From Hydrangea macrophylla (lineage: Eukaryota > Streptophyta > Magnoliopsida > Cornales > Hydrangeaceae), in the NCBI GenBank assembly GCA_033977485.1, contig CM066991.1, forward strand, positions 57,221,350 through 57,285,349: a DNA stretch of 64,000 nt, read 5' to 3'. This document shows positions 21,834-32,689 of the stretch, in pieces. Each line of letters opens with the position of its first letter. Positions within the stretch are counted from its first letter, which is position 1. The notes beneath the pieces were generated by a model. That model was not told where the DNA came from and ran no database searches. It saw only the letters and a list, made by a program, of their open reading frames with translations. Both the position numbers and the translations under genes were made by a program.

Positions 21834-24489
21834 TTATGGAGGTCGTAACTCAGATTTTGTACCCCTTAGGATATCAGGAAGAGCTCGGTGGTAAGCAAAA
21901 ACCATATCGCTATGTAACAATTCATTCAACGGTTCATTCTTTTCGGTTTCAAATCGATTCTTCGCCTTTTGAGTAAATTCGTTATTAGGATCTAAATTAT
22001 TCAAATTCATCTGTTTATTTTCCAATATATTATTGTCATTACTCACGGGTATTACGTAATTGGATTCACTAGTTTGTCTTACCTCACACTCCGCCTCACA
22101 TAGGTAATCGTCGTCTTTAGGAGGTTGATCAATAGCATTAAAAACGTTCAATTTTAAGTTCATGTTCCCAAATGGCACCTTCATTACCCCCGTCTGACAA
22201 TTAACCTAAGCGTTAGCGGTTGCTAAGAATGGACGACCTAGAATGACAGGAGTGTGCTTCCTAACATCTAGTACAGGTTCAGTATCAAGGACCATAAAAT
22301 CGACAGGATAATAACATTTGTCAACTTTAACTAAGACGTCCTCGACAATTTCTCTAGGGATTTTAACAGAAAGATCCGCTAATTGAATAGTAGCGGCCGT
22401 AGGTTTAAGTTCACCTAAACCTAGTTGTTTATAAACGTGATAAGGTAAGAGATTAACACTAGCTCCTAAGTCTAGGAGAGCCCTATGGATAATAGTGTCA
22501 CCTATGACACATGAAATTGTAGGCGTACCTGGATCTTTATACTTTGGAGTAGCGTGTTGGAAAATAGAACTTACTTTTTCCGTGAGAAAGACCTTTTTCG
22601 GAGTATGACTGCGTATTTTGCGCTTTTAAGTGCAAAGGTCTTTAAGACATTTAGTGTAAGCGGGAATTTGTTTTATAGCGTCGAGGAATGGAATATTGAT
22701 TTTTACTTGTTTAAACACCTCGAGTATATCTTCAGCTTTTGACCCTTTCTTAGACAAATGTGACGGTCCCTCAACATTAGGTGGAAAAGGTAACTTTGGA
22801 ACATAGTTGGTTGGGACCGATTCTTTTTCTTTTCTACTTTGATTCACGTCCTCACCCCTCTCTTTATTCGAGTTAACGTTTGCATCCCTCATAACCTCCT
22901 TCGGAATCTCAACAACTTCTTCCTCTCGAGTAGTCGTCCTAGTTGACACAGCATTCACTTGCTCACTCGTACCACCCACCTCGTATTGTCCCTTAGGGTT
23001 CGGAATAGGTTGACTTGGCAACTTACTCTCGGTTAAACGATTTAGCGTGTTAACTATTTGTCCCACTTGGGACTCCAATTTTGCAATGGACTGGGGTGTG
23101 GGAATGTACTAACTGGATCACCGGACCAAAACTTTCAAGTGAGGCCAACATCTTCTCCTCAAATGCATTATTACGTGGAGGTGGAGGAGGAGGTTGTTGG
23201 TATTGACATTGTTGAGGTCTATAAGCGTTAGGGAAATTACTCATCTCATTATTATTGTTATTATTATTATTTTTCCACGAGAAATTAGGATGGTTTCTCC
23301 ATGGCGCGTCCGGATTATTAGTAGTCGAATTATAATTACTTCGTGGGTATTGTTGAATAAAATTAATGTGTTGCTCCACGAATTCCAGAAATTGACTCGC
23401 CGATGGACATGCTAGGATAGAATGTGACGGATCAGAACATAATGCACAAATTTCATGAGCGGGTGGGGCTGTCGTTTGGTTAATTGTTAAAAGTCGGTCA
23501 AGTTTTTTAGATAGTTCTTTTATTTCAATTGAATGACTTGACTTGAACTTTACCTCTCTCTTCGGTTGTGAATGATATCCATCGGAACGTACTGACACAG
23601 CCTGATGCATCGAGTTCTCGCTTAATGTTTCAAAGATTTTCCAGGCCTCGTCGGCACGTTTGTGTAGGAAGGTACCCGCACAAACAACGTCGACGGTATT
23701 ACGGACTGAGGGAATAAGTCCCTCATAAAAGACCTGTACCAACTGCCACTTAGGAACCTGATGATGTGGACACGAGCGTAATAATTCTTTAAACTTCTCC
23801 CAAGTATCATAAAGCGTTTCCCCATCTTGCATCACAAAATTTGTTATAGATTTCCTTATCTAATTCGTACGCATAATAGGGAAAAACTTTTGTAAAAATG
23901 CAGTGTGTAAGGCTTCCCATGTTCTAATTGTGTTTGGCTCAAGTGATTGAAGCCAATATTTCACTTTATCCTTTAAAGAGAATGGAAAGAGCCGCAATTT
24001 CAATTCATCATCAGTTAAGTTTTGAATTTTTAAAGTAGAGCATGTATCCTGAAAATCTTCTAAGTGTTGATATGGATCTTTATTTAGACGGCCATGGAAA
24101 GATGGAAGTAGCGAGATGGTAGACGACTTTATCTCAAAGTGAGATGCCGTCGCCTCCGGTAAATCAATACATGTTTGTGGCGTGTAAGTCGTCGGAATAA
24201 AATAATCTTTAAGCGGAGGAGGTGGCGGTATATTAAGATTATTCATATTATTTCCGTTGTTTCCATCAGCCATTTTAATCGGTTCGATTATAAAAGTTCG
24301 AGTTCTCCTTAATCGTTTAAGGGTACTTTGAATTTCGGCCTCAAACAACGACGACGGAATCGGCGTTGATTCGTCGTCCTGCAACCCAGCTCTAGAAGCT
24401 TGGGTTGCGGATTTACTAACTCTTAAAGTACGTTCAATTTCAAGATCGATAAAATGTAATTCAGGTTTATTTGAACGCGTACCAAACAT
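21834..24489 (-). pseudogene. Element N gag-protease (stops and one frameshift), no RT or integrase
   Basis: Start ATG at 24487-24489 (MFGTRSNKPELHF). Segment 24489-23863 carries the first half of the gag domain (LRLFPFSLKDKVKYWLQSL). An in-frame stop at 23860-23862 is followed in the same frame by LRSCPHHQVPKWQLVQVFYEGL and a zinc knuckle CALCSDPSHSILAC. A frameshift near 23080-23100, a stop at 22626-22628 and a stop at 22206-22208 follow. Between them lies an aspartic protease with DLGASVNLLPY. The C-terminus after FGNMNLKLNVF contains PPKDDDYLC and ends LPDILRGTKSELRPP. Element G ends in nearly the same way, so this is a natural C-terminus rather than a truncation. Athila elements normally continue into RT at this point. 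Confidence 0.85.
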
Positions 24490-24956
24490 AAACTAAAAAA
24501 AAAAAAACCTAAAACAAAAACTGACTCAAACAAATAAAAAAAACAAATAGCAATCACGCAACTAAGATAACAAGCACTCAACTACTGCGCTGCATGAATA
24601 TTATCCTATAATGCAATGACCGCGTCAAGCCCAGCGCCCCGGGTTTCCTAGCTAATGCACGTGAACAATCACTCCTAAACTAATGCAAATAATTGCGTCT
24701 CAGCGCCCTGACTTACAGTGATTTGATGCGAATTTCAAAAGAAGCAATTTATTTATTTTTATTTTTTTCACGTAAGCTCCTTTGATGTGCTAAGCTATTC
24801 CTCCCGGAAACGTTAGAATTTAATGACTCGAGAAACTACAAAATAAAAAGAAAAGTTAGTAACTCAAAATAAAACGAAAAATAAGAAAAAGAAAACCTAA
24901 TCTAATATTTACGAATTAACTAAACTAAGATTCTAAAGCTAAAGGTAGTAATGCAA
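24490..24956 (-). other. Element N leader between PBS and gag
   Basis: About 470 bases of A-rich sequence without a gene or clear structure. Confidence 0.6.
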
Positions 24957-24974
24957 TCCTCGGCAACGGCGCCA
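24957..24974 (-). promoter_or_regulatory. Primer-binding site of element N (tRNA-Asp type)
   Basis: Plus strand TCCTCGGCAACGGCGCCA differs by one base from the tRNA-Asp 3' end used by element A. It lies five bases from the LTR at 24980. Confidence 0.85.
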
Positions 24975-24979
24975 AAAAT

Positions 24980-26355
24980 TGATGTTGTCAATATCAAGAT
25001 ATAAAAGTATGCTTATTTGTGCTTTACTTTCAAAAGATTTGCAGTGTGGAAGTAAAGGTCGAACCCACAGAGATTGAAATACTACAGTGCTTTAATTTTA
25101 AAACCTAAATTTAATTAATTAAGGAAATGAATTGGATTTGAATTTTATTTAAACTAATAACAATGAAAATAAATCTAAATTACGAAAACGATTTAAAATT
25201 GTTTTTATGAATATGTTTAAGGAACCTAGGATTGCAAATCCACCACTAGCTTCATAATAAGGGTATTTATGAATTACTTTAGCTTATTAAGTTGGATGAT
25301 AATGGGGAATTGTAGCTACAAGCCCAATTCCTCCGTCAAGAAAATAACTATGGTTCAAGCACCAACATAATCCATCTTCGGTTAGCACGAATTATCCCAC
25401 ACTAAACTAGGGTTGTGGTATAATCCGTCTAATCTAGGCATGGACTATTCGGATACTTGATAGCACAAATCAATTTAAGCACCATTACATGTAAATAATC
25501 TAAACAAGCACAGTAAGCATAGATCATTGAGCACATTATAGTCAAAATAGATCTAAGACAAGAATAAACTTTGAAAGTAATGATTTAATTCATAGAAGCA
25601 CGATTTATTTATAAAAATCCTCGGAACATGTAATCATCATCCATACATAATAAAACTAAAATAAAAAACATAAAATACACCCTATTACTTGGCTAGGGTT
25701 TCATTGAAACCCTAGATCTAGAGTCTAGTTGTCCATAGAAGTGGTAGATGGCAAGTAGTTGATGGAGGAGGCCATGGAAATCCTTGGTCTTCTTCTTCTT
25801 GTCCTTGCTTCCCTCCCTTCAATGGCTGAAAGTATGGTTGTATATTGTGTCTATATTATTTTTCCAACCCCTAAATTGAAGTAAAATAGGGTATATATAG
25901 ATTTACAACAAGTTTTTGGAAGCTTTCCTAACCCGAAATGCACTAAAACAGCTGTTATTTCAAATTCGGACGTCATTAAGCAGTTTCGTTCGCGTAAGAA
26001 TCATCAGTATAGCAGAATGCGCAACTTTGATTTTTGTACGGATCGCGCGAGCGGGCCGCGCGAGCGCGTAATTGGGAAGGTCGCGCGCGCGGATCGCGCG
26101 AGCGAATTCTGGGATCTCGCGAGAGCGGGCCGCGCGAGCGATTTCTTGGTTTTCGCGTGAGCGGGTCGCGCGCGCGATGTGGTTTTTCTTGCTTCTCTCT
26201 TCCTGCTTTTTCACCTTATTTAACTAGATCTCATTGTTTTCTTCCAAAACCTGTCAGAAAATAGAAAACGAAGTAAAACTATACAAAAATAGGATAAAAA
26301 AGTACTAACAAACGTATGTTAAGGCGTATAAATAGGATCTGTTCTCTCTCGATCA
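24980..26355 (-). repeat. Element N 5' LTR (1376 bp)
   Basis: Matches 17828-19204 end to end; followed by the ATTAT duplication. Its CpG-palindrome block is at 26035-26180 and its TATA box at 25892-25899. Confidence 0.92.
26035..26180. repeat. CpG-palindrome block in N 5' LTR
   Basis: Better preserved than the left copy: GATCGCGCGAGCGGGCCG, then GGTCGCGCGCGCGGATCG, and further units. Each is made of partly overlapping palindromes. Confidence 0.85.
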
Positions 26356-26360
26356 ATTAT
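26356..26360. repeat. Target-site duplication of N, right copy (ATTAT)
   Basis: Perfect copy of 17823-17827. Confidence 0.9.
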
Positions 26361-27830
26361 GATCTTTTGGAATTAGTGGATAGTCCTTGCACACTTTACC
26401 CAACCTAACAGTCACTCCCAATGGTGACATAACATTAAGTGCCAGCTCAAGTATCTGGGGTTCTAAACCTAATTGATGCACAATCTTAACAGCAATAAAT
26501 GAACGTGCGGTGCCAGTAATAAATAAAGCTTTAACTTGACTATGAAAGAGTACAAGTTTACCTTCCAGATGCTGTTGTTCATCAGCATTGAAGCCTGCTT
26601 CCCCTGAGATTATAGCATTCATCCTTGTCTGATCTGGGCTGTATTCCTTGAACTGGGGGCCCATAGTATCCTCCGCGTGGTGCACAGAAATCCTTGCTCA
26701 AATATCTTGGCTTCTTGTAATTCTGGCAAACAGCATCCATCCGGTGGTTAACCCTGGAAGTTGTGCAGAACTTGGCAATGTGCCCTGGCTTTCTGTAATT
26801 AAAACACCCTCTATTGTTGGTTTGTAGGGCGGTTATTAGCACTTAAGGTTGTGGCCTCAGTTGACGATATTGTTGGGGTCGAGGATAACCCTGATGTGAC
26901 TTCCTAGCTCCGTCCCATGTATGCTTATTCCCTTAAAAAGTACCCTGAGGTCTCCAACCCTGGGTATTTCTTGGTGCTTGGTTCTGGAAACTTCTCTGTT
27001 GCTGAAAATGTCTCGCTACCTGGGGTCGATTTGTTTGCGGTCCCTGTACTGGATATGTATCCTTCTCTAGACTTACAACAAGTCTGACCAATCCTTCGAA
27101 ACTCTGGTTCAGGTGACCAATCATCATATGGTGAAGATGTGGGTTCAGTCTTTGATGGAACTGCTTAATCTTCGTTTGAGGTGTATCAATTATATGCTGA
27201 GCAAATCGAGACAATCGTTCAAACTGGGTGGTATACTCTCTTACCATCCAATCTACTTGAACTAGACTCATAAAATTCTTCTCCTCTTGATCTTTTTCAT
27301 CTTTTGGAAAGTGCTTCTCCATAAATCTTCCCTTGAACGTTTTCCAAGGCATTGTCCTCATAGCGTTTATCCTAATAGTAGCTCGTTCAGCTTCCCACCA
27401 ATCTGGACAACATAGGTGAGCTAGAACGTAGCAGGACGATGCTTCTCTTGTTCACTGCACTCCATTCTTCGAAGATCAATTCCATCTCTCTTATCCACTA
27501 TTCGGCTTTCCATGGTTCTGTTAATCTATCAAACTTCTCGGGACGTAATCCACGAAAATGTACTAGTAATTTATCCCTGATTTGTCTTTGTTGAAATGGT
27601 GCAACTTGGGGTTGGGCAGGTTATTGATTGGTAGCATGGTTGTAAGTATCGCCTATATGTTCCATCCTCTGCAAAAAAGCTTCAAAAACTCCAGATGGGT
27701 CCATTCCTTCGGGAATAGGTGCTCCAATTCGTGCTTGATGATTTCTCAAGGGTCCTACCATAGTGTGCTAGGGATGCATACCTACAAGAGACTTATCGAT
27801 TAGCTGAAAGTCTTCTCGGAGAAATGAAAT
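26361..27830 (-). pseudogene. Element C gag and protease, antisense Tekay/Del-type relic
   Basis: Reading leftwards from about 27830: SGVFEAFLQRMEHIGDTYN-like N-terminus, then PEKFDR-TEPWKAE with stops, then the gag core at 27361-26933 (TFKGRFMEKHFPKDEKDQEE, YTTQFERLSRFAQHIIDTP). Two degenerate zinc knuckles follow, one CFNYRKPGHIAKFC with Cys changed to Tyr. Then comes the protease start at 26685-26361 (ALFITGTARSFIA, where a DTGAS-like site is expected). Numerous stops and frame changes show an old insertion. Element N interrupts it at 26360, element A at 17759 and element D in its leader at 27967. D and E gag are its closest relatives in the window. Confidence 0.8.
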
Positions 27831-27962
27831 CCAGATAAAGTGATAAATATCAATAAGAACTAACAGTACTACTATCAGCATATATCACTCCAACATACAA
27901 TCAATATTGAAAATACTGCTCGTATATATATATATAACAAAAGATGTACTGCATAGTACACA
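27831..27962 (-). other. Element C leader piece, left of D
   Basis: Non-coding AT-rich sequence between C gag and the D insertion. It continues at 40270-40445 beyond D. No gene is seen; it includes a short (TA)n stretch near 27925. Confidence 0.6.
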
Positions 27963-27967
27963 CTAAT
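27963..27967. repeat. Target-site duplication of D, left copy (CTAAT)
   Basis: CTAAT precedes the TGTAATAC LTR start and recurs at 40265-40269. Confidence 0.9.
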
Positions 27968-28380
27968 TGTAATACATGTAATTTTCTTTTCATTAAATAA
28001 TATCAATTTTTTTTGAATTTCTGTATTGGACTGACTATATTATTATATTATTCTAATTACGTGATGGTTTTGACGTGTTGTAGTATTATTAATTAGACTG
28101 TAATAACCGTACCAGCTCGGCCGTAATAAGACTCAGCTTAGTCACGTACCCGAACCCGGATATTAGAAATGATAATAGTTTGCACGTAAATCGAGATCGA
28201 CACTTATATCGAGAAACTTATGCATGCAAATTGAGAAAGTAGCACACAATCCAAGGTGGGCCCCACAGGGTTGGCCACATGGCAGTCCATGTCACCTCTT
28301 GTGACACTAGCTTGTCCACATGTTGGACATGTGTCCTAGCATGCAAGCATGCATGGAGACACATGTCTCTCCACCATTTC

Positions 28381-28388
28381 TATATAAA
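28381..28388 (+). promoter_or_regulatory. TATA box of D 5' LTR
   Basis: TATATAAA, followed within about 55-130 bases by a GAGAG-rich leader. The right LTR has the same box at 37650-37657. Confidence 0.65.
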
Positions 28389-28689
28389 AACACCCACATG
28401 CAAGCATTTTACTCTCTTGGTCTCCATAATCAACACATATAGAGTTAGAGAGAGTTAGGAGATAAATTTCATAGAGAGAGAGAAGAAATATAAGAAGAAG
28501 AAGAAGAAGCTTCCACTATAGAAGCTTAAGCTCAACCTCCTTAAGCTCAAATCCTACATTCAAACCAAATTTTAAGTATTGGTGAGTTTACTAACTTACT
28601 TTAGAACATATGTAGTATGAAGTAATGTTTAGCAAGAGCTTGGTGTTGCTATTTTGAGGATTCCATGCCATGCAAGACAAGTCCTTAAA

Positions 28690-29480
28690 TCTGAGAAACT
28701 GAAACTTTCAGCAGAACATAGTTTAGTAAAACGAACGTTTAGAGTAGCTCAAAAATCTGAATTAGGCTAGGTTTTTATGTGGAGAAAGGTAACTCATTTA
28801 TCTACAAATAACTCTTTTATAGTTTAGTCTAAAAATCACTCTTTCATAGGTGAAATGCATTTACAACACAATGTTATAAATCTTGTAAATAGAAACTTGT
28901 AGCAGAACATAGTTTAGTAAAATGAACGTTTGCAGTAGCTCAAAAATCTAAATTTGGCTAGGTTTTTTTTTTGAGAAAGGTAACTAATTTATCTACAAAT
29001 AACTATTTAATAGATCAATCTAGAAATCAATCCTTTATAGGTGAAATGCATGTACAATGCAGTGTTATAAATCTGGGAAACGGAAACTTGCAGCAGAACA
29101 TAGTTTAGTAAAATGAACGTTTGGAGTAGCTCAAAAATCTAAATTTTGCTAGGTTTTTTTATTGAGAAAGGTAACTAATTTATCTACAAATAAATATTTT
29201 ATAGATCAGTCAAGAAATCAATCCTTCATAGGTGAAATGCATGTACAATGCAGTGTTATAAATCTGGGAAACAGAAACTTACAGCAGAACATAGTTTAGT
29301 AAAATGAACGCTTGGAGTAGCTCAAAAATCTGAATTAGGCTAGATTTTTTTGTGGAGAAAGTTAACTCATTTATCTAAAAATAACTCTTCTATCATCTGG
29401 TCTAAAAATGACTCCTTCATAGGTGAAAGTCATGTACAATGTAGTACTATAAATCTGGGACAGAGCAGTCCAAAAATATA
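28690..29480 (+). repeat. ~190-bp tandem repeat in D 5' LTR (four units)
   Basis: The phrase AGCAGAACATAGTTTAGTAAA recurs at about 28711, 28901, 29090 and 29281. Each unit continues through GAGTAGCTCAAAAATCT and GGTGAAATGCATGTACAAT. A fifth unit is strongly diverged. Confidence 0.85.
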
Positions 29481-30254
29481 GAAATGTCTAAGTAAAATAA
29501 ATATTTTGAGTAGCTCAAAAATAAAATTGAAGCTAGATTTTTCTATACATGAAGATGATCTGAATACCTGTAATGTTCTAGTTTTGAGTTTGATCTACAA
29601 AGCAATTTATCACGCCCAAATAAATCATGTTGTTTTAGTCAACATAGTGAAAATGTATCCTGGCAGATTGTGTAGCTTTTTGTATGATGTTTGGTTTATA
29701 CATAGTGTTGATTGTTGATGCTAGTTTTTCGGTACCTGTGTTATGAAAATCTTGTGCTATGGTAGTGCTATCGCGTAGATGAGTATGTTAAGGGTTTCAT
29801 CTATATGTTTATTGGTATTAAATCCATGTTCTAAATCCATGTGTTGCGTGCTATGTTTTCCATTGTTATGAATATAGTTTAATGATCGTTGAAAGTTCAT
29901 ACCCAAACTTTAAGTATGTTGTACAACACGATTATTGCATTGATACTGATTGTGTAAGTTCTCATTGTAAGTATATTATGATATAAAATAGAATGACAGA
30001 TGTATAAACGTAACTTCGAAAGTATAAATGGATGTTATTATTGAACTAAACTATGAAAAGTATGAACGCATTAAATAATGATAAAACCTTCAATAACAGA
30101 TTTTATGCAAATAAGGGACATTGAGCTTCGTTTCTCGTCATGTGACTTCCGGTTAAAGTTGATTCGTAAACTTTTGTGTCATGTTCGGATATTTCTTGCA
30201 GAGTTAGTTCTTCGGTAATTCCATGGAGTCGATTGGGGAGTTGTGAAATGTTTT

Positions 30255-30540
30255 GTACCTTAGTCTGAGGATCGGCATGATGTGTTCGGTCAAGTGTGGA
30301 TGACCTGAGGATCGTCATGATGTGTTTGATCAAGTGATTGAGTAAATTCCACACCCTTGGTCTGAGGATCGGCATGACGTGTTCGGTTAAGTACGGGTGA
30401 CCTGAGGATCGTCATGACGTGTTCGATCAAGTGACTGTTAATATCCCGCATTCTTGATCTGAGGATCGTCATGACTTGTTCGGCCTTACGGGTGACCTGA
30501 GGATCGTCAGTGACGTGTTCGACCAAGCGATTCATTGTCA
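30255..30540 (+). repeat. CTGAGGATCGTCATGACG tandem array in D 5' LTR
   Basis: Six occurrences of CTGAGGATCG(T/G)CATGA spaced alternately about 45 and 60 bases, forming composite units of about 105 bases. The counterpart in the right LTR is 39350-39620. Confidence 0.85.
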
Positions 30541-31186
30541 AGTGTTATTCTTTCTTGACCCGTAAATGCATTTGGAGTTGAGTCTTCTTTCAGTTAATGT
30601 CGTTGGTCAATTCAGTTCTGGGCTAAGCTTCGAAGGGTATGGTTGAGTTTGAACGAGACATGGTTCTAAGAATAAGAGATGATGAATAAATTACCTCAGT
30701 GGTGGTAACCTTAAGGGTACCCTCACTTAGCTTAACCACTAAGGGCGTTTCATGCTGTTGGACCATCCACGTCTATCCATTGCAGGTCCTGATGGAGCCG
30801 GCTACTATCAAGATGCAGATTCTACTACTAAAGACTATGCTGGTGAAGATTACTACGAGAAAGGCTATGGTTTCGCCAGCTGAAGATCTTGGAGCTTTTC
30901 TTTTGATACAGTGTTATTGTTAATATGATTAATGATGTAATAGCTTAGTTGAACATGTAATATGTATCTTTTAGATATCCTTGGGTCTGTAATGTTTTAA
31001 TCATGTAAGACTTGAATGTTTTGGATTCTTGCTTTCACTGAACTTAGTCACTTTTCCATATTATATCATTATTTTAAGCATGTTTGGACAATCAGGTGAC
31101 ATTCACAACCAGTCATGTGTCTATGAACCCATAAAGGAAATTTATTTTTCCCTATTTTTGGTACTTTGGGGTGTGACAGGGATTTT

Positions 31187-31198
31187 TGGTATCAAAGC
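31187..31198 (+). promoter_or_regulatory. Primer-binding site of element D (initiator Met tRNA)
   Basis: TGGTATCAAAGC lies eight bases after the LTR, one mismatch from TGGTATCAGAGC, the complement of the plant initiator Met tRNA 3' end. Element F has the perfect form. Confidence 0.8.
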
Positions 31199-31301
31199 TT
31201 TAGGTTTAGACGCGCTCACTGACTGTCCTATACCTTAAGTTATGCGCATAAGATTTACCTTGCTTTAGTACTGACACTAAGTTAGCTCCTCTTGCAGGAC
31301 T

Positions 31302-32312
31302 ATGGAGCTAATCCTCGTTCACGATGATTTCGAAGGGCACTCTATTCTCGATGACCGTATCCAGCCTGCCGACCCTGTACTATATCGACAGCGGGTCTTC
31401 CAGAGGGCGAGGCACATATTGGAGGAGGACATGCAGAGAGCTATGCTTACCGATGCATTGCAGTATTCGGATCGAGTTCAGCTCGAGTCGGTCCATGCTT
31501 TAGAGACTACCATACTTATTCACCAAGAGCTTATTAGCATGGCTTAGGATGCGGCGTTATACGACGACATACTTTTCTCGATTATTATGGTAGCACCGGT
31601 ACCTCCTTTCTCTCCCGAGCCCATACCAGAGCCATATGAGGATTCAGATCCCATGGACATAGATAGCGATGACGACATAGCGAGTGGAGAGGATTTTGCA
31701 GGTAGTGACCACTCAGTTGACGACCCGTCTGATGGTGATGACACAGATGATGACGATGACCTGATGATTGATGACGATCCGGCAAGTAGCGATGGCGAGA
31801 CGATCGAGGAGGTTGACCTAGCAAATGATGTTCAGGGACCAGGGGATGATGTACACAATCATCCAGTACTGCTAGTCGATGGGGACGTGATGGTACCAAT
31901 ACCCAAGTAGGACCACGGAGTAGATCCAGCCGATATCGAGGAGGACCCAGAGGAGGAGTTCTTAGAGGACCCAACAGATGATACAGTTATGGAGTAGATC
32001 CAGGATGATCTCGATGCACAGCTTGACCTACACGACGACATAGATTCGGATAATGTTGATGAGCTTGACGAGTTAGCTGAGTTGGACGATGCGCCACTTG
32101 AGGTCGTAGAGCTAGACGATGAGGATGACATCGAATTGGATAGAGTTGGCGGAGATGACATAGCACCGGGGTGGATGTTACCAGATGGGGGACCAGATGA
32201 CTTTGACCCGTGGCTGGACTTTATGCCAGCAGATGTAGTTACCGTTCCAGGAGATGAGATACCACCTACGGTTACTGATGATGAGGCAGACTTTTATGCC
32301 CCGACACGTTGA
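31302..32312 (+). pseudogene. Acidic ORF upstream of gag in element D (three in-frame TAG codons)
   Basis: A single frame from ATG 31302 to the stop at 32310-32312 (336 codons), broken only by TAG at 31545, 31908 and 31995. The N-terminal 80 residues are mixed (MELILVHDDFEGHSIL, then PADPVLYRQRVFQRARHIL). The rest is extremely rich in Asp and Glu with few basic residues. It lies between the primer site and gag, and starts right after CTCCTCTTGCAGGACT, which resembles a 3' splice site. Element E has a clearly related ORF at the same place and C keeps an acidic C-terminus at 40446-40655. I recognise no domain. Extra ORFs upstream of gag are known in Ogre/Tat elements; I know of none as standard in Tekay. 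Function unknown. Confidence 0.7.
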
Positions 32313-32689
32313 TATGATCTACTAGGAGCTACTGTTACTTCTATACAAATGATGTACATCTTAGTTTTGTTTGACGTAACTCGTATTATAGATCTTTCTG
32401 ATGTAAGTTATGTTGTATATGTATTTTGTAAGCACACCTAGTAAATGCTTAAATCCTTACATGTATAGTATGTACTGACCTTGGACGCAGCACTTGGATG
32501 TAAATCTTTTTGGTTTAATATAATGGTTTCAATTATTTATGTAAAGTATGTAGTTCGCTTTATTTCATTGATATCCAGTATTATATTCATGATTATTATA
32601 TTTTAACTTTGGTACACATCAAGACCACCTATAGAGACTTGGTATGGAGTCAAAGGATATTAGCAATAAAACTTGTGAATTGATTTCAG

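Larger units (their letters stand above)
17828..26355 (-). mobile_element. Element N: non-autonomous Athila-like gag-protease element, antisense
   Basis: A complete 8528-bp element: LTRs of 1377 and 1376 bp, an 18-base tRNA-Asp-type primer site with one mismatch, a decayed gag-protease gene, a long 3' region, and a perfect ATTAT duplication. The minus-strand gene order is PBS (24974-24957), gag-protease (24489-21834), non-coding region, polypurine tract (19217-19205), 3' LTR. RT, RNase H and integrase are absent, and the protease frame ends at its own stop. LTRs differ by roughly 3% by eye, older than A and B. It is inserted into the protease of element C, 68 bases from element A. Confidence 0.9.
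27968..31178 (+). repeat. Element D 5' LTR (3211 bp)
   Basis: Starts TGTAATAC and ends GGGGTGTGACA. Landmarks: TATA box 28381-28388, purine-rich leader 28438-28510, GGTGAGT donor-like block 28581-28600, four copies of a ~190-bp repeat (28690-29480), an ATGGTAGTGCTATCG block (about 29758), a ~105-bp array rich in CTGAGGATCGTCATGACG (30255-30540), a hairpin block ending TGCAGGT (30721-30787), and the shared 3' end (31123-31178). Confidence 0.92.

Noticed and set aside
31544..32161. Long antisense ORFs opposite the acidic ORF of D
   Set aside because: Shadows of the Asp/Glu-rich coding strand, giving Ser- and His-rich translations.
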